A stretch of 64,000 bases of DNA. Source: Flavobacterium hungaricum (GTDB taxonomy: Bacteria; Bacteroidota; Bacteroidia; Flavobacteriales; Flavobacteriaceae). The notes below the pieces were generated by a model. The model saw only the letters and a list, made by a program, of their open reading frames with translations, was not told the DNA's origin and did not search any database. Location: positions 124,001 to 188,000 of the forward strand of contig NZ_PRDM01000002.1 in NCBI RefSeq assembly GCF_015182285.1. Direction: 5' to 3'. Both the position numbers and the translations under genes were made by a program. Positions 1-8,642 of the stretch are shown piece after piece. How positions within the stretch are numbered: the first letter of the stretch is position 1; each line of letters opens with the position of its first letter.

Positions 1-1432
1 AACAGGATCATCTCCAGTTCCAGTTACCAAAGACGGTACGCCATTGGCTTTGACAAAAGGTTTTGAAGAAAATCCAAATGCAATGATGGTTTTGTGGAAA
101 GATCATACAGCAATAAATGAAGCAAACGAAATCAACGAACTGGCAGTAAGCTGGGGCGGAGAAGACGTTACCAAATACGTAGGAGGAATTTATTCATCAG
201 AATGGTTTTGGGCAAAAATCCTGCACATCGCCAGAGAAGATGAAGCCGTAAGAAATGCAGCGCACAGTTGGATGGAACACTGCGATTTGATGACCTATCT
301 ATTAATTGAAGATAAAGATTTAAAAACTTTCAAAAGAAGCCGTTGCGCAGCGGGACACAAAGCCATGTGGCACGCAGACTGGAACGGACTTCCTCCAGTA
401 GAATTTTTAGAAAAATTACATCCGTATTTAGCTTCGCTTCGCGGTAATTTATATGATGAAACCTATACATCAGATTTAGCTGCAGGAAATTTAAGTAAAG
501 AATGGGCAGATCGTTTAGGACTTTCTACAGAAACAGTTGTGGCTGTTGGAACTTTCGACGCACATTCTGGAGCTGTTGGAGCTAAGATCGAAGAGAATAC
601 TTTAGTTCGCGTTATGGGAACTTCAACCTGTGATATTCTGGTTGGTTCTTATGATGAAGTGGGAACAAAAACCGTTCGCGGTATCTGCGGACAAGTTGAT
701 GGTTCTGTAATTCCGGGTTTTATTGGTCTTGAAGCCGGACAATCTGCTTTTGGAGATTTGTTGGCTTGGTACAAAGAATTATTGATGTGGCCGACAGAAC
801 ATTTATTAGATTCTTCATCTCTTTTAAATGATGCTCAAAAAGAACAATTAAGAGAAGAATTCAGCGATAAATTAATTGTGGAATTAACTAAAGAAGCCGA
901 GAAAATCCCAGTTTCAGAAAGTCTTCCAATTGCTTTAGACTGGATCAACGGAAGAAGAACTCCAGATGCGAATCAGGAATTAAAAAGCGCGATTTCAAAT
1001 CTTTCTTTAGGAACAAAAGCACCTCATATTTTTAAAGCTTTAGTAAACGCAATTTGTTTTGGAGCGAAGAAAATCGTAGACCGCTTTGAAGAAGAAGGGG
1101 TAAAAATTGACAGCGTAATCGGAATTGGCGGCGTTGCCCGAAAATCTCCTTTTATCATGCAGACTTTGGCTAACGTATTGAACAAGCCAATTAAAATCGC
1201 AGCTTCAGACCAAACTCCAGCTTTAGGAGCGGCAATTTATGCAGCTGTAGCAGCCGGAATTTATCCAAACGTAATCGAAGCAAGTCAGAAAATAGGAAGC
1301 GATTTTGACGGAGAATATTTCCCGCAAACAGATAAAGTAGAAGCGTATCATAAACTGCTTTTAGCTTATGAACAATTAAGTGCTTTTGCAGATCCAAATC
1401 TTAAAATTTCGCAGCATGAGTTCTCAATATAA
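1..1432 (+). CDS. araB: Ribulokinase, 5' end outside window
   Basis: FGGY-family sugar kinase that phosphorylates L-ribulose in L-arabinose breakdown. The reading frame is open from base 2, so the gene begins upstream of the window; about 476 C-terminal residues are present against roughly 560 for the family. The C-terminal FGGY domain is clear: the ATP-site stretch VMGTSTCDILV, the glycine-rich segment SVIGIGGVARKSPFIMQTLA, and the closing DQTPALGAAIYAAVAAG. Its last 17 bases overlap araD, so the two are probably translationally coupled. The following araD and araA make the assignment as ribulokinase rather than xylulokinase or glycerol kinase firm. Confidence 0.95.
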   Translation, partial: TGSSPVPVTKDGTPLALTKGFEENPNAMMVLWKDHTAINEANEINELAVSWGGEDVTKYVGGIYSSEWFWAKILHIAREDEAVRNAAHSWMEHCDLMTYLLIEDKDLKTFKRSRCAAGHKAMWHADWNGLPPVEFLEKLHPYLASLRGNLYDETYTSDLAAGNLSKEWADRLGLSTETVVAVGTFDAHSGAVGAKIEENTLVRVMGTSTCDILVGSYDEVGTKTVRGICGQVDGSVIPGFIGLEAGQSAFGDLLAWYKELLMWPTEHLLDSSSLLNDAQKEQLREEFSDKLIVELTKEAEKIPVSESLPIALDWINGRRTPDANQELKSAISNLSLGTKAPHIFKALVNAICFGAKKIVDRFEEEGVKIDSVIGIGGVARKSPFIMQTLANVLNKPIKIAASDQTPALGAAIYAAVAAGIYPNVIEASQKIGSDFDGEYFPQTDKVEAYHKLLLAYEQLSAFADPNLKISQHEFSI

Positions 1433-2117
1433 AGATTTAAAACAAGAATGTTACGAAGCCAATATGCAGTTAAACGCATTGAATCTGGTGGTTTATACAT
1501 TTGGAAATGTAAGCGCTGTTGACAGAGAAAATGGTGTTTTTGCCATTAAACCAAGCGGCGTTCCTTACGAAGATTTAAAACCGGAAGATATTGTAATTGT
1601 AGATTTTGATAATAACATTATTGAAGGAACTATGCGTCCGTCATCAGACACCAAAACACATGCATATTTGTATAAAAACTGGCCCAATATTGGAGGAGTG
1701 GCACATACACACGCAACATATTCGGTGGCTTGGGCACAATCGCAACAGGATATTCCGATTTTTGGAACTACACATGCCGATCATTTAACGGCAGATATTC
1801 CTTGTGCACCGCCAATGGCAGATCACTTAATCGAAGGAAATTACGAGCACAATACCGGAATTCAGATTTTGGATTGTTTCAAAGAAAAAAATCTTTCCTA
1901 CGAAGAAGTAGAAATGGTTTTAATTGGAAATCACGGTCCGTTTGCGTGGGGAAAAAACGCAGCAAAAGCGGTTTACAACAGTAAAGTTTTAGAAGTTGTT
2001 GCCGAAATGGCATACCTGACTTTGCAAATAAATCCAAACGCACCAAGATTAAAAGATTCACTAATAAAGAAACATTACAACCGTAAACACGGAAAAGATT
2101 CGTACTACGGACAGTGA
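1416..2117 (+). CDS. araD: L-ribulose-5-phosphate 4-epimerase
   Basis: Class II aldolase-fold enzyme converting L-ribulose-5-phosphate to D-xylulose-5-phosphate, the last step of L-arabinose catabolism. The product is 233 residues (E. coli AraD is 231). Zinc ligands are seen as H97 and H99 in GGVAHTHATYS and H173 in GNHGPFAWG; Y230 near the C-terminus matches the catalytic tyrosine of the family. I chose the ATG at 1416 (MSSQYKDL) because the longer frame from 1380 starts at a GTG deep inside araB and adds residues absent from the family. It overlaps the araB 3' end by 17 bases. Confidence 0.95.
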   Translation: MSSQYKDLKQECYEANMQLNALNLVVYTFGNVSAVDRENGVFAIKPSGVPYEDLKPEDIVIVDFDNNIIEGTMRPSSDTKTHAYLYKNWPNIGGVAHTHATYSVAWAQSQQDIPIFGTTHADHLTADIPCAPPMADHLIEGNYEHNTGIQILDCFKEKNLSYEEVEMVLIGNHGPFAWGKNAAKAVYNSKVLEVVAEMAYLTLQINPNAPRLKDSLIKKHYNRKHGKDSYYGQ

Positions 2118-2283
2118 TAGTTTTGTTTCAGGTTTTCTTTGTTTCAGGTTTCAAGTTGTTGGAACGTGAAACTTGGAACGCGAAACAAACAAAACAAAAT
2201 AAAAATAATAACGTAACAATAAGATTTTCCGCATTTCAGAACCTGAAACCTGAAACAAAGAAAACTTGAAACAAAATAACAAA
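2118..2283. repeat. Inverted-repeat spacer between araD and araA
   Basis: This 166-base spacer holds several copies of a word close to GTTTCAGGTTT on its left side and the complement AAACCTGAAAC on its right (near 2246-2262), so the transcript can fold into a long imperfect hairpin. A middle portion repeats GAACGTGAAAC and GAACGCGAAAC. It may serve as a processing or partial termination site between araD and araA. No coding potential is visible. Confidence 0.6.
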
Positions 2284-3792
2284 ATGATAGACATTTCTCA
2301 AAAAGAAGTATGGTTTGTAGTAGGAAGCCAGGAATTATACGGTGAAGAAACACTAAGAAAAGTAGCAGAGCATTCTCAGATAATTGCAAAAGGATTAGAC
2401 GCTTCGTCTAGTATTCCTGTAAAAGTGGTTTACAAAGATGTGGTAAAATCTCCTTCTCAAATATTAGATGTTTGTTTGGCTGCCAATTCGGCTAAAAACT
2501 GTATCGGAATTATTGCCTGGATGCATACTTTCTCTCCGGCAAAAATGTGGATTGGCGGTTTGAGTATTTTAAAGAAACCATTATGCCATTTGCATACACA
2601 ATACAATGCTGAAATTCCGTGGGGAAGCATCGATATGGATTTCATGAACTTAAACCAATCTGCTCACGGAGATCGTGAATTTGGTTTTATCATGTCAAGA
2701 ATGCGTAAAAAACGTAAAGTAGTGGTAGGACACTGGGAAGACGAAAGAGTTCAGAAAAAATTAGGAATCTGGTCTAGAGTGGTTCTTGGATGGGACGAAC
2801 TTCAAAACCTAAAAGTAGCTCGTATTGGAGACAATATGCGTGAAGTTGCCGTTACAGAAGGAGATAAAGTAGAAGCGCAGATTCGTTTTGGAGTTTCGGT
2901 AAACGGATACGATTCTTCAGATGTAACCAAACATATTGAGAAAGTAACAGAAAAAGAACTAAACGATTTATTAGCCGTTTACGAACAATCCTATACTTTA
3001 ACCGATTCTTTAAAAGAAGGCGGTGCACAACGAAGTTCTTTGGTTGAAGCAGCAAAAATTGAATTAGGTTTAAGAGCTTTCCTTGAAGAAGGTGGTTTCG
3101 GAGCCTTTACAGATACATTTGAAAACCTTGGAGCTTGGAAACAATTACCAGGAATCGCAACACAAAGATTAATGGCCGATGGCTATGGTTTTGGAGGAGA
3201 AGGCGACTGGAAAACCGCTGCAATGGTTAGAGCTTTAAAAGTAATGAATATTGGACTTGAAGGCGGAACATCTTTTATGGAAGATTATACGTACCACTTC
3301 ACACCGCAAAAATCGTATGTTTTAGGTTCTCACATGTTAGAAATTTGTCCATCTATTGCAGACGGAAAACCTTCTTGTGAAGTACATCCGTTAGGAATTG
3401 GCGGCAAAGAAGATCCTGCACGTTTGGTATTTAATTCGCCTGCAGGAGATGCAATCAATGTTTCTTTGGTAGATATGGGAACTCGTTTCCGCTTAATTGT
3501 AAACGAAGTGGAAGCTATTAAACCGATGGCAGAATTGCCAAAATTACCGGTTGCAAGAGTTTTATGGGATTGTAAACCAAACCTTGATATCGCAGCAACG
3601 GCTTGGATTTTGGCAGGCGGGGCGCACCACACGGTTTACAGCCAATCACTTACAACAGAATACATGGAAGATTTCGCAGACATTGCCGGAATTGAATTGT
3701 TGGTTATTGACGAAAAAACAACTGTAAGAGACTTTAAAGATAAAATTAATGCAAATGAGGCATACTATCATTTGTTTCAACACGGCCTGTAA
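2284..3792 (+). CDS. araA: L-arabinose isomerase
   Basis: Cytoplasmic isomerase interconverting L-arabinose and L-ribulose, first step of the pathway. The product is 502 residues, matching the family's usual ~500. Family landmarks are the N-terminal [17 protein letters not shown], the central [18 protein letters not shown] (metal-binding glutamate), [15 protein letters not shown] (second glutamate), the histidine in [12 protein letters not shown], and the C-terminal GGAHHTVYS. The ATG at 2284 is preferred over an in-frame TTG at 2266, since [11 protein letters not shown] is the usual N-terminus. It follows araD and precedes a mutarotase-like lipoprotein. Confidence 0.96.
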   Translation: MIDISQKEVWFVVGSQELYGEETLRKVAEHSQIIAKGLDASSSIPVKVVYKDVVKSPSQILDVCLAANSAKNCIGIIAWMHTFSPAKMWIGGLSILKKPLCHLHTQYNAEIPWGSIDMDFMNLNQSAHGDREFGFIMSRMRKKRKVVVGHWEDERVQKKLGIWSRVVLGWDELQNLKVARIGDNMREVAVTEGDKVEAQIRFGVSVNGYDSSDVTKHIEKVTEKELNDLLAVYEQSYTLTDSLKEGGAQRSSLVEAAKIELGLRAFLEEGGFGAFTDTFENLGAWKQLPGIATQRLMADGYGFGGEGDWKTAAMVRALKVMNIGLEGGTSFMEDYTYHFTPQKSYVLGSHMLEICPSIADGKPSCEVHPLGIGGKEDPARLVFNSPAGDAINVSLVDMGTRFRLIVNEVEAIKPMAELPKLPVARVLWDCKPNLDIAATAWILAGGAHHTVYSQSLTTEYMEDFADIAGIELLVIDEKTTVRDFKDKINANEAYYHLFQHGL

Positions 3793-3932
3793 AGGCAGTA
3801 AAATGTAATTTGTAAGATGTAAAATGTGAAAAAACTTAAAAAGGTAATCTTTACATTTTTAAAATGATTAAATTTCACATCTAACATTTCACATCTAACA
3901 TTTAACTTTTTACAAACCAAAAATTATCATTT
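3793..3932. repeat. Inverted-repeat spacer between araA and galM
   Basis: The left half carries repeated ATGTAAAATGTGAA-like words and the right half the complementary TTTCACATCTAACATT twice, giving a long imperfect stem around about 3800-3905. It resembles the araD-araA spacer in design but uses different words. A role as terminator or mRNA-stabilising hairpin is an inference. No ORF is seen. Confidence 0.55.
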
Positions 3933-5117
3933 ATGAATGTATTAAAACGTTGCGTTTTCGGTTTAAGTCTTTTGAGTCTGGCTGCAGTTTCTGTTCAATG
4001 TAAAAGCGATAAGAAAGCAGAAACAGAAAAGGTTGCTGCTGATGAAAAAGCGGTAGTTACAATCGAAAAATCAGAATATGGAACAACTGCTAAAGGCGAA
4101 AAAGTAGACAGTTATAAACTGAAAAACCAAAAAGGGATGGAAGTTGACATCATCACTTTTGGCGGCAGAATTACAGATTTGAAAGTGCCTAATAAAGAAG
4201 GAGTTTCTGAAAATGTTGTTATCGGATTTAATTCTTTGGCTCAATATGAAAAAGAAAATCCTTTCTTCGGAGCTTTAATCGGAAGATACGGAAACCGAAT
4301 TGCAAAAGGAAAATTCACTTTAGATGAAAAAGAATATCAATTGGCGATAAACAATGCGCCAAATGCTTTGCACGGTGGACCGCAAGGATTTTTTAATGTG
4401 GTTTGGAAAGCCGATGAGGTAAAATCTGGTGAAACGGCTTCTTTAAAATTATCATATTTAAGTAAAGATAAAGAAGAAGGTTATCCTGGAAATCTGAAAG
4501 TTTTTGTGACCTACACATTAACAAACGATAATCAGTTAGAAGTTTTGTATGAAGCAACAACAGACAAGAAAACGGTGGTTAACTTAACGCAGCATTCGTA
4601 TTTTAATTTATCTGGAGATTTTACCAAAACAATCTTAGATCATGAATTGACTTTAAATGCAGATAAAATTGTTCCGGTTGATGCCACTTTAATTCCGACA
4701 GGGAAATTAGACGATGTTGTCAATACGCCTTTTGATTTCAGAAAATCAAAATTAATTGGAAAAGACATCGAAGCGAAAAACGAACAATTAGAAAGAGGAA
4801 AAGGTTACGATCACTGCTGGGTGTTGAACAACCCTGAAAAAGGAAAAACCATCATTGCAAAAGTCTATCACGCCGCAAGCGGAAGAGTTTTGGAAATGAC
4901 AACAGACGAGCCTGGAATTCAGTTTTATTCGGGTAATTTCCTTGACGGGACATTGCCAACACGCGACGGAAAAACCTACGCTCACAGAACGGGACTTTGT
5001 CTGGAAACAGAACATTATCCGGATTCTCCAAACCAGAAAAATTTCCCAACAACGGTTTTAAACCCGGGAGAAAATTATAAAACGAAAACTACTTTTAAGT
5101 TTTCAGTTCAAAAATAA
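3933..5117 (+). CDS. galM: Aldose 1-epimerase (mutarotase), lipoprotein
   Basis: GalM-family mutarotase interconverting alpha and beta anomers of aldoses. The 394-residue product starts with a lipoprotein signal (LAAVSVQC, Cys23), so it should sit in the periplasm or on the outer membrane. Family motifs: FGGRITDLKVPNKEG, NPFFGALIGRYGNRIAKG, NALHGGPQGF, the catalytic histidine region NLTQHSYFNLSG, and the C-terminal LCLETEHYPDSPNQ with the catalytic glutamate. Lying directly after araA, it probably speeds anomer conversion of arabinose or of sugars released from polysaccharide outside the cytoplasm. Confidence 0.93.
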   Translation: MNVLKRCVFGLSLLSLAAVSVQCKSDKKAETEKVAADEKAVVTIEKSEYGTTAKGEKVDSYKLKNQKGMEVDIITFGGRITDLKVPNKEGVSENVVIGFNSLAQYEKENPFFGALIGRYGNRIAKGKFTLDEKEYQLAINNAPNALHGGPQGFFNVVWKADEVKSGETASLKLSYLSKDKEEGYPGNLKVFVTYTLTNDNQLEVLYEATTDKKTVVNLTQHSYFNLSGDFTKTILDHELTLNADKIVPVDATLIPTGKLDDVVNTPFDFRKSKLIGKDIEAKNEQLERGKGYDHCWVLNNPEKGKTIIAKVYHAASGRVLEMTTDEPGIQFYSGNFLDGTLPTRDGKTYAHRTGLCLETEHYPDSPNQKNFPTTVLNPGENYKTKTTFKFSVQK

Positions 5118-5155
5118 ATTATGTTAGAATGTTTAGTTAGTTCTAATTCTCTGAA

Positions 5156-5189
5156 AAACCTCGAAAGTGAATGCTTTCGAGGTTTTTTT
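5156..5189 (+). terminator. Intrinsic terminator after galM
   Basis: A perfect 12-bp stem AAACCTCGAAAG / CTTTCGAGGTTT with a 6-base loop is followed by a T-run. It is 39 bases past the galM stop and probably ends the ara transcript. Confidence 0.85.
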
Positions 5190-5235
5190 ATGATTGAAAG
5201 TTTCGCCCCGAATTACATGAATTTATTCGTTTTTT

Positions 5236-5333
5236 GTCATTTCGACGAAGGAGAAATCTCCATGAGAAACTCGACAAAGGTTGAATTATTGTTGCGGAGT
5301 TACTTGTGAAGATTTCTCCTTCGTCGAAATGAC
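5236..5333. repeat. Long intergenic palindrome with 24-bp perfect arms
   Basis: The arms are exact reverse complements: 5236-5259 (GTCATTTCGACGAAGGAGAA plus ATCT) and 5310-5333. They flank about 50 bases. The arm resembles REP-like intergenic repeats that I recall from Bacteroidota genomes. A short ORF reading through it is not credible. Bases 5334-5425 hold word-like repeats (AACTTTGCGCCCCTGCGACTTTGCGAGA) and nothing else recognised. Confidence 0.75.
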
Positions 5334-5425
5334 AAGGTTGTATCAAACTTTGCGCCCCTGCGACTTTGCGAGATTAAATAATTACAACTTATAAAACTTA
5401 CCTTAGCAAGAGCAAAAAAAATAAA

Positions 5426-5887
5426 ATGAAACATCTATTCAAAGCAGCACTAAATTGGGCTTCAAACAAAAATCAAAAAGAAACAGCTTCAAGATTTACT
5501 AAAAACCATCAAATTAAAATTGAAGGAAAACCAATATTAGAAGTCTCGGCAGCAAAAGCTTTTAAAGGCGATCCATCATTATTTAATCCCGAAGATTTGT
5601 TGTTGAGTAGTTTGGTTTCCTGTCACATGATGTCATATTTATACGTCTGTTCTCAAAACGGAATTGAAGTTCTCGAATATTCAGATAATGCCGAAGCGAC
5701 GTTGGAAGTAAATGCAGACGGAAGTGGCTGTTTTACAGAAGTTCGTTTAAAACCAAAAGTTATAATTGCAAATTCAGACCAAATAGAATTAGCATTAGAG
5801 CTGCATGCAAAAGCAAATCAATTATGTTTTATTGCCAATTCGTGCAATTTTCCCGTTTTGCATGAGGCGAGTTGTGAGAGTGCTTAA
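5426..5887 (+). CDS. OsmC family protein
   Basis: OsmC/Ohr-fold protein, 153 residues. The family uses two cysteines to reduce organic hydroperoxides. Here the first lies in LLLSSLVSCHMMSYLYVCS and the second in FIANSCNFPV, both in family-typical context. NPEDLLLSSL is the usual OsmC landmark. Likely role is peroxide detoxification in the cytoplasm; the exact substrate (OsmC, Ohr or YhfA type) cannot be set from sequence alone. It is monocistronic, with repeat-filled spacers on both sides. Confidence 0.85.
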   Translation: MKHLFKAALNWASNKNQKETASRFTKNHQIKIEGKPILEVSAAKAFKGDPSLFNPEDLLLSSLVSCHMMSYLYVCSQNGIEVLEYSDNAEATLEVNADGSGCFTEVRLKPKVIIANSDQIELALELHAKANQLCFIANSCNFPVLHEASCESA

Positions 5888-5894
5888 TGTTTTT

Positions 5895-5974
5895 ACCATA
5901 TAAGTTATATGAGTAAATATAACGTTGGGTAAAAAGGCATCAACTATTAAATGAACTTATATCACTTATATGGT
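5895..5974. repeat. Imperfect inverted repeat after the osmC-like gene
   Basis: ACCATATAAGTTATAT at the left end and ATATCACTTATATGGT at the right end form an imperfect stem around an 80-base element. This is another word-like intergenic palindrome, with arms unrelated to those of the element at 5236. Confidence 0.55.
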
Positions 5975-5995
5975 GAAAGATACCGTATAAAACCA

Positions 5996-6027
5996 AAAAA
6001 ACCTCTTCCGTTAAGAAGAGGTTTTTG
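5996..6027 (-). terminator. Intrinsic terminator for tRNA-Leu
   Basis: Stem AACCTCTTC / GAAGAGGTT with a 6-base loop and A/T tracts on both sides, so it can work in both directions. It lies immediately 3' of tRNA-Leu on the minus strand. Confidence 0.8.
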
Positions 6028-6107
6028 TACCCGGAGCCGGAGTCGAACCGGCACGGTTTCCCACAGGTGTTTGAGACCAGCGCGTCTACCAATTCCGCCA
6101 TCCGGGC
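6028..6107 (-). tRNA. tRNA-Leu (CAA)
   Basis: On the minus strand the gene opens GCCCGGATGGCGGAATTGG and closes with the T-arm GGTTCGACTCC and acceptor TCCGGGT plus discriminator A. The D-loop GGTAGACGC and the long variable arm are typical of class II tRNA-Leu. The anticodon loop CTCAAAC gives anticodon CAA (reads TTG). The anticodon stem CTGGT/ACCTG has one T-T mismatch. CCA is not encoded. Confidence 0.93.
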
Positions 6108-6192
6108 TTAGCAGACGAAAAAGTAATGATAAATCAAATACTTTAACGCAATAGAATGAGTTCATTTCTGTGCTCATTCCTTTAACACGGTG

Positions 6193-6200
6193 CAAATGTA
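6193..6200 (-). promoter_or_regulatory. -7 element, probably for tRNA-Leu
   Basis: The minus strand reads TACATTTG, matching the Bacteroidota -7 consensus TAnnTTTG, about 85 bases before the tRNA-Leu 5' end. No good TTG -33 element is visible at the usual spacing. Confidence 0.5.
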
Positions 6201-6266
6201 AAAAATAAAATTAAAAATTCTAATAAAAATACTTAAAATTTTCCTTTCAGTGTTCAATAAATTTTA

Positions 6267-6274
6267 TAAATTTG
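6267..6274 (+). promoter_or_regulatory. -7 element for prs
   Basis: TAAATTTG matches TAnnTTTG and lies 51 bases before the prs ATG. The -33 element is weak. It supports the ATG at 6326 over an upstream in-frame start at 6272, which would overlap the promoter. Confidence 0.6.
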
Positions 6275-6325
6275 CAGCTCGTTAAAACGACGCACACACA
6301 ACTAACTACAAAACAACAAATTATA

Positions 6326-7267
6326 ATGTCGCACCTAGAACCAGAAGCTAAAATTTTTGCGTGTTCACAAAGTGTTTATCTTGCAGAAAAAATTGCAAAA
6401 GACTACGGGATTCCGTTAGGAAAAGTAACGATGTCAACGTATAGTGATGGAGAATTTCAGCCGTCATACGAAGAATCAATAAGAGGTTTGCGCGTTTTTA
6501 TCGTGTGCTCTACTTTTCCAAGTGCAGATAATCTAATGGAATTGTTGTTGATGATTGATGCCGCAAAACGTGCATCAGCAAGACACATTACAGCTGTAAT
6601 GCCTTATTTTGGCTGGGCAAGACAGGATAGAAAAGACAAGCCAAGAGTTCCGATTGGAGCTAAGTTGGTAGCTAATTTACTAACTGCTGCCGGAGCAACA
6701 AGAATTATGACAATGGATCTGCATGCAGACCAAATTCAAGGATTCTTTGAAAAACCAGTAGATCATTTATTTGCATCTACAATCTTTTTACCATACGTAG
6801 AAAGTTTAAAATTAGAAAACCTGACAATTGCATCTCCAGATATGGGAGGTTCAAAAAGAGCATACGCTTATTCTAAGTTTTTACAATCAGATGTAGTAAT
6901 CTGTTACAAACAAAGAAAAGCAGCCAACGTTATCGATACTATGGAGCTGATTGGTGAAGTAAAAGGCCGTAACGTAATCTTAGTAGACGACATGATCGAT
7001 ACGGGAGGAACTTTAGCGAAAGCTGCAGACCTAATGATCGAAAAAGGAGCACTAAGCGTAAGAGCAATTTGTACACACGCCATATTATCTGGAGGTGCGT
7101 ACGAGAAAATTGAAAATTCTAAATTAACAGAATTAATCGTAACAGATTCTATTCCGTTAAAGAAAGAATCAAAGAAAATAAGAGTGGTAAGCTGTGCGCC
7201 TCTATTTGCTGAGGTTATGCAGATGGTTCACCACAACAATTCCATTAGTGGAAAATTCATTATGTAA
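6326..7267 (+). CDS. prs: Ribose-phosphate pyrophosphokinase (PRPP synthetase)
   Basis: Makes 5-phosphoribosyl-1-pyrophosphate from ribose-5-phosphate and ATP for purine, pyrimidine, His and NAD synthesis. The product is 313 residues, the normal class I length. Family motifs: FACSQSVYLAEKIAKDYG, STYSDGEFQ, PYFGWARQDRKDKPR (ATP/flexible loop), MTMDLHADQIQGFF (metal-binding histidine region), and the PRPP loop NVILVDDMIDTGGTLAKAA. The start MSHLEPEAKIF is preferred; the longer frame begins in the promoter. It is followed by the L25 gene after 96 bases, a common arrangement in Flavobacteriia. Confidence 0.96.
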   Translation: MSHLEPEAKIFACSQSVYLAEKIAKDYGIPLGKVTMSTYSDGEFQPSYEESIRGLRVFIVCSTFPSADNLMELLLMIDAAKRASARHITAVMPYFGWARQDRKDKPRVPIGAKLVANLLTAAGATRIMTMDLHADQIQGFFEKPVDHLFASTIFLPYVESLKLENLTIASPDMGGSKRAYAYSKFLQSDVVICYKQRKAANVIDTMELIGEVKGRNVILVDDMIDTGGTLAKAADLMIEKGALSVRAICTHAILSGGAYEKIENSKLTELIVTDSIPLKKESKKIRVVSCAPLFAEVMQMVHHNNSISGKFIM

Positions 7268-7363
7268 GGCATAAGCATTGCTTTACATTTTGAAAAGCCT
7301 AGAGCTTATTGCTTAAAGCTTAAACAAACAAGAATATTTATTTAATAACTATATTTTTTTACA

Positions 7364-7975
7364 ATGAAATCGATTACAATTAAAGGATCAGAAAGAGAAA
7401 GCGTGGGCAAAGTGTCAACTAAAGCCTTACGTAATGCTGGAGCGGTTCCTTGCGTGTTATACGGAGGAAATCAAGCAGTACACTTCTCAGCAGACGCTGC
7501 AGCGTTCAAAAACTTGGTTTACACTCCAAACGCACACACAGTTGTGATTGAGCTTGGAAAAGGAAAATCATTCAATGCAATTTTGCAAGATATCCAAGTT
7601 CACCCAGTATCAGACAAAATTTTACACATTGATTTCTTCCAATTATTTGATGACAAAGAAATCACTATGGAAGTTCCTGTAAAAGTTGTTGGTACATCTA
7701 AAGGTGTTCTTGCAGGTGGTGTTTTACGTTTAAACACTCGTAAATTAAAAGTTAAAGCTTTACCTAAAGATCTTCCTGATTTTGTTGAAGCTGACATTAC
7801 ACCACTTGAAATGGGTAACAAATTATATGTTACTAAAGTTGGTAAACCAGAATACAAAATTATGCACCCAGAGAACACAGTTGTTGCTCAGGTAAGAATC
7901 TCTCGTGCTGCTATGAAAGCTGCTCAAGAAGCTGCAAAAGCTGCAAAAGCTCCTGCAAAAGGAAAGAAAAAATAA
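7364..7975 (+). CDS. rplY: 50S ribosomal protein L25 (general stress protein Ctc type)
   Basis: Binds 5S rRNA in the large ribosomal subunit. The 203-residue product is the long TL5/Ctc form: an N-terminal L25 domain (about 1-90, with [16 protein letters not shown] and [20 protein letters not shown]) and a C-terminal beta domain ([38 protein letters not shown]). The tail is lysine/alanine rich and ends KGKKK. It follows prs; the spacer contains word-like inverted repeats of GCTTATTGCTTAAAGCTT type. Confidence 0.95.
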   Translation: MKSITIKGSERESVGKVSTKALRNAGAVPCVLYGGNQAVHFSADAAAFKNLVYTPNAHTVVIELGKGKSFNAILQDIQVHPVSDKILHIDFFQLFDDKEITMEVPVKVVGTSKGVLAGGVLRLNTRKLKVKALPKDLPDFVEADITPLEMGNKLYVTKVGKPEYKIMHPENTVVAQVRISRAAMKAAQEAAKAAKAPAKGKKK

Positions 7976-7993
7976 TTTTTTTCAACTCAATAC

Positions 7994-8029
7994 AAAAAGC
8001 ATCAATCGAAAGGTTGGTGCTTTTTTTTT
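7994..8029 (+). terminator. Intrinsic terminator after rplY
   Basis: Stem AAAAAGCATCAA / TTGGTGCTTTTT (one G-T pair), 8-base loop, then nine T. Strong. Confidence 0.85.
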
Positions 8030-8042
8030 GTTTAAAAGTTTC

Positions 8043-8098
8043 AAAGGAACAAAGGAACAAAGGAACAAAGGAACAAAGGAACAAAGGAACAAAGGTTC
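8043..8098. repeat. Tandem 8-bp repeat
   Basis: Six perfect copies of AAAGGAAC in a row (8043-8090), then one variant AAAGGTTC. It is non-coding and sits between rplY and pth. Copy number is likely to vary between strains by slippage. Confidence 0.9.
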
Positions 8099-8112
8099 AA
8101 AGAAGGGTAGAG

Positions 8113-8435
8113 TATGTCAGGCTGAGCGAAGTCGAAGCCTTATAGCAATTGAATGATTGGAAATTTAGGAAGCAGCAATATATAGTTTTTTCAAGACGTG
8201 ACGTTCCTGCCATCCGCTATATCTTTTTCCTGCTAAAGGAGCAGGAAAAAGGATGTCGCTTCTGTCAGGGCTATCGAGAAATTTAGTTTTTATTAGAAAA
8301 AAGTTTAAAAGCTCAAAGTTTCAAAGAATGGTAAGTATAAAATATGTCATGCTGAGTGAACTCGAAGCCTTGGTACGAAGCTCCACAATTTACACAGAAA
8401 CATTTTGCAGGACTTCAACTCCGCTCAGTCTGACA
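8113..8435. repeat. REP-like intergenic elements between rplY and pth
   Basis: A single arm TGTCAGGCTGAGCGAAGTCG lies near 8115. A second element has arms at 8346-8369 (TGTCATGCTGAGTGAACTCG...) and 8411-8435 (GACTTCAACTCCGCTCAGTC...), an imperfect inverted repeat. The short ORF at 8253-8444 crosses this element and is not a credible gene. The rest of 8100-8540 shows no gene. Confidence 0.65.
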
Positions 8436-8546
8436 AAAAGGTGAATAAAAAATGTGTTGGTCAATAAAACCCCGTATAAATCTATTTAGATCCGCGTCAT
8501 CCGCATGCCATTCTTTGCGGTTAAAACAAATTATCTAATTTACCAA

Positions 8547-8577
8547 TTGCCACATTCTCTAATTAATCTTACTTTTG
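8547..8577 (+). promoter_or_regulatory. Promoter of pth
   Basis: TTG (8547-8549), 20-base spacer, TACTTTTG (8570-8577): an exact fit to the Bacteroidota housekeeping promoter. Transcription should begin near 8584. That rules out the upstream starts at 8505 and 8583 and supports the ATG at 8643. Confidence 0.8.
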
Positions 8578-8642
8578 CAAGCATGATAAAATGGATCACA
8601 AAACTGTTTTCATCAACAGCAAAAGAAGAGAACATAGACAAT

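Noticed and set aside
3330..3632. 100-residue minus-strand ORF inside araA
   Set aside because: Shadow of a conserved gene on the other strand; no family features.
5121..5309. 62-residue plus-strand ORF
   Set aside because: It crosses the galM terminator and the left arm of a palindrome; composition is not protein-like.
5951..6195. ORFs overlapping tRNA-Leu on both strands
   Set aside because: They read across a tRNA and its terminator.
8253..8444. 63-residue ORF between rplY and pth
   Set aside because: It lies within REP-like repeats and has no plausible family.
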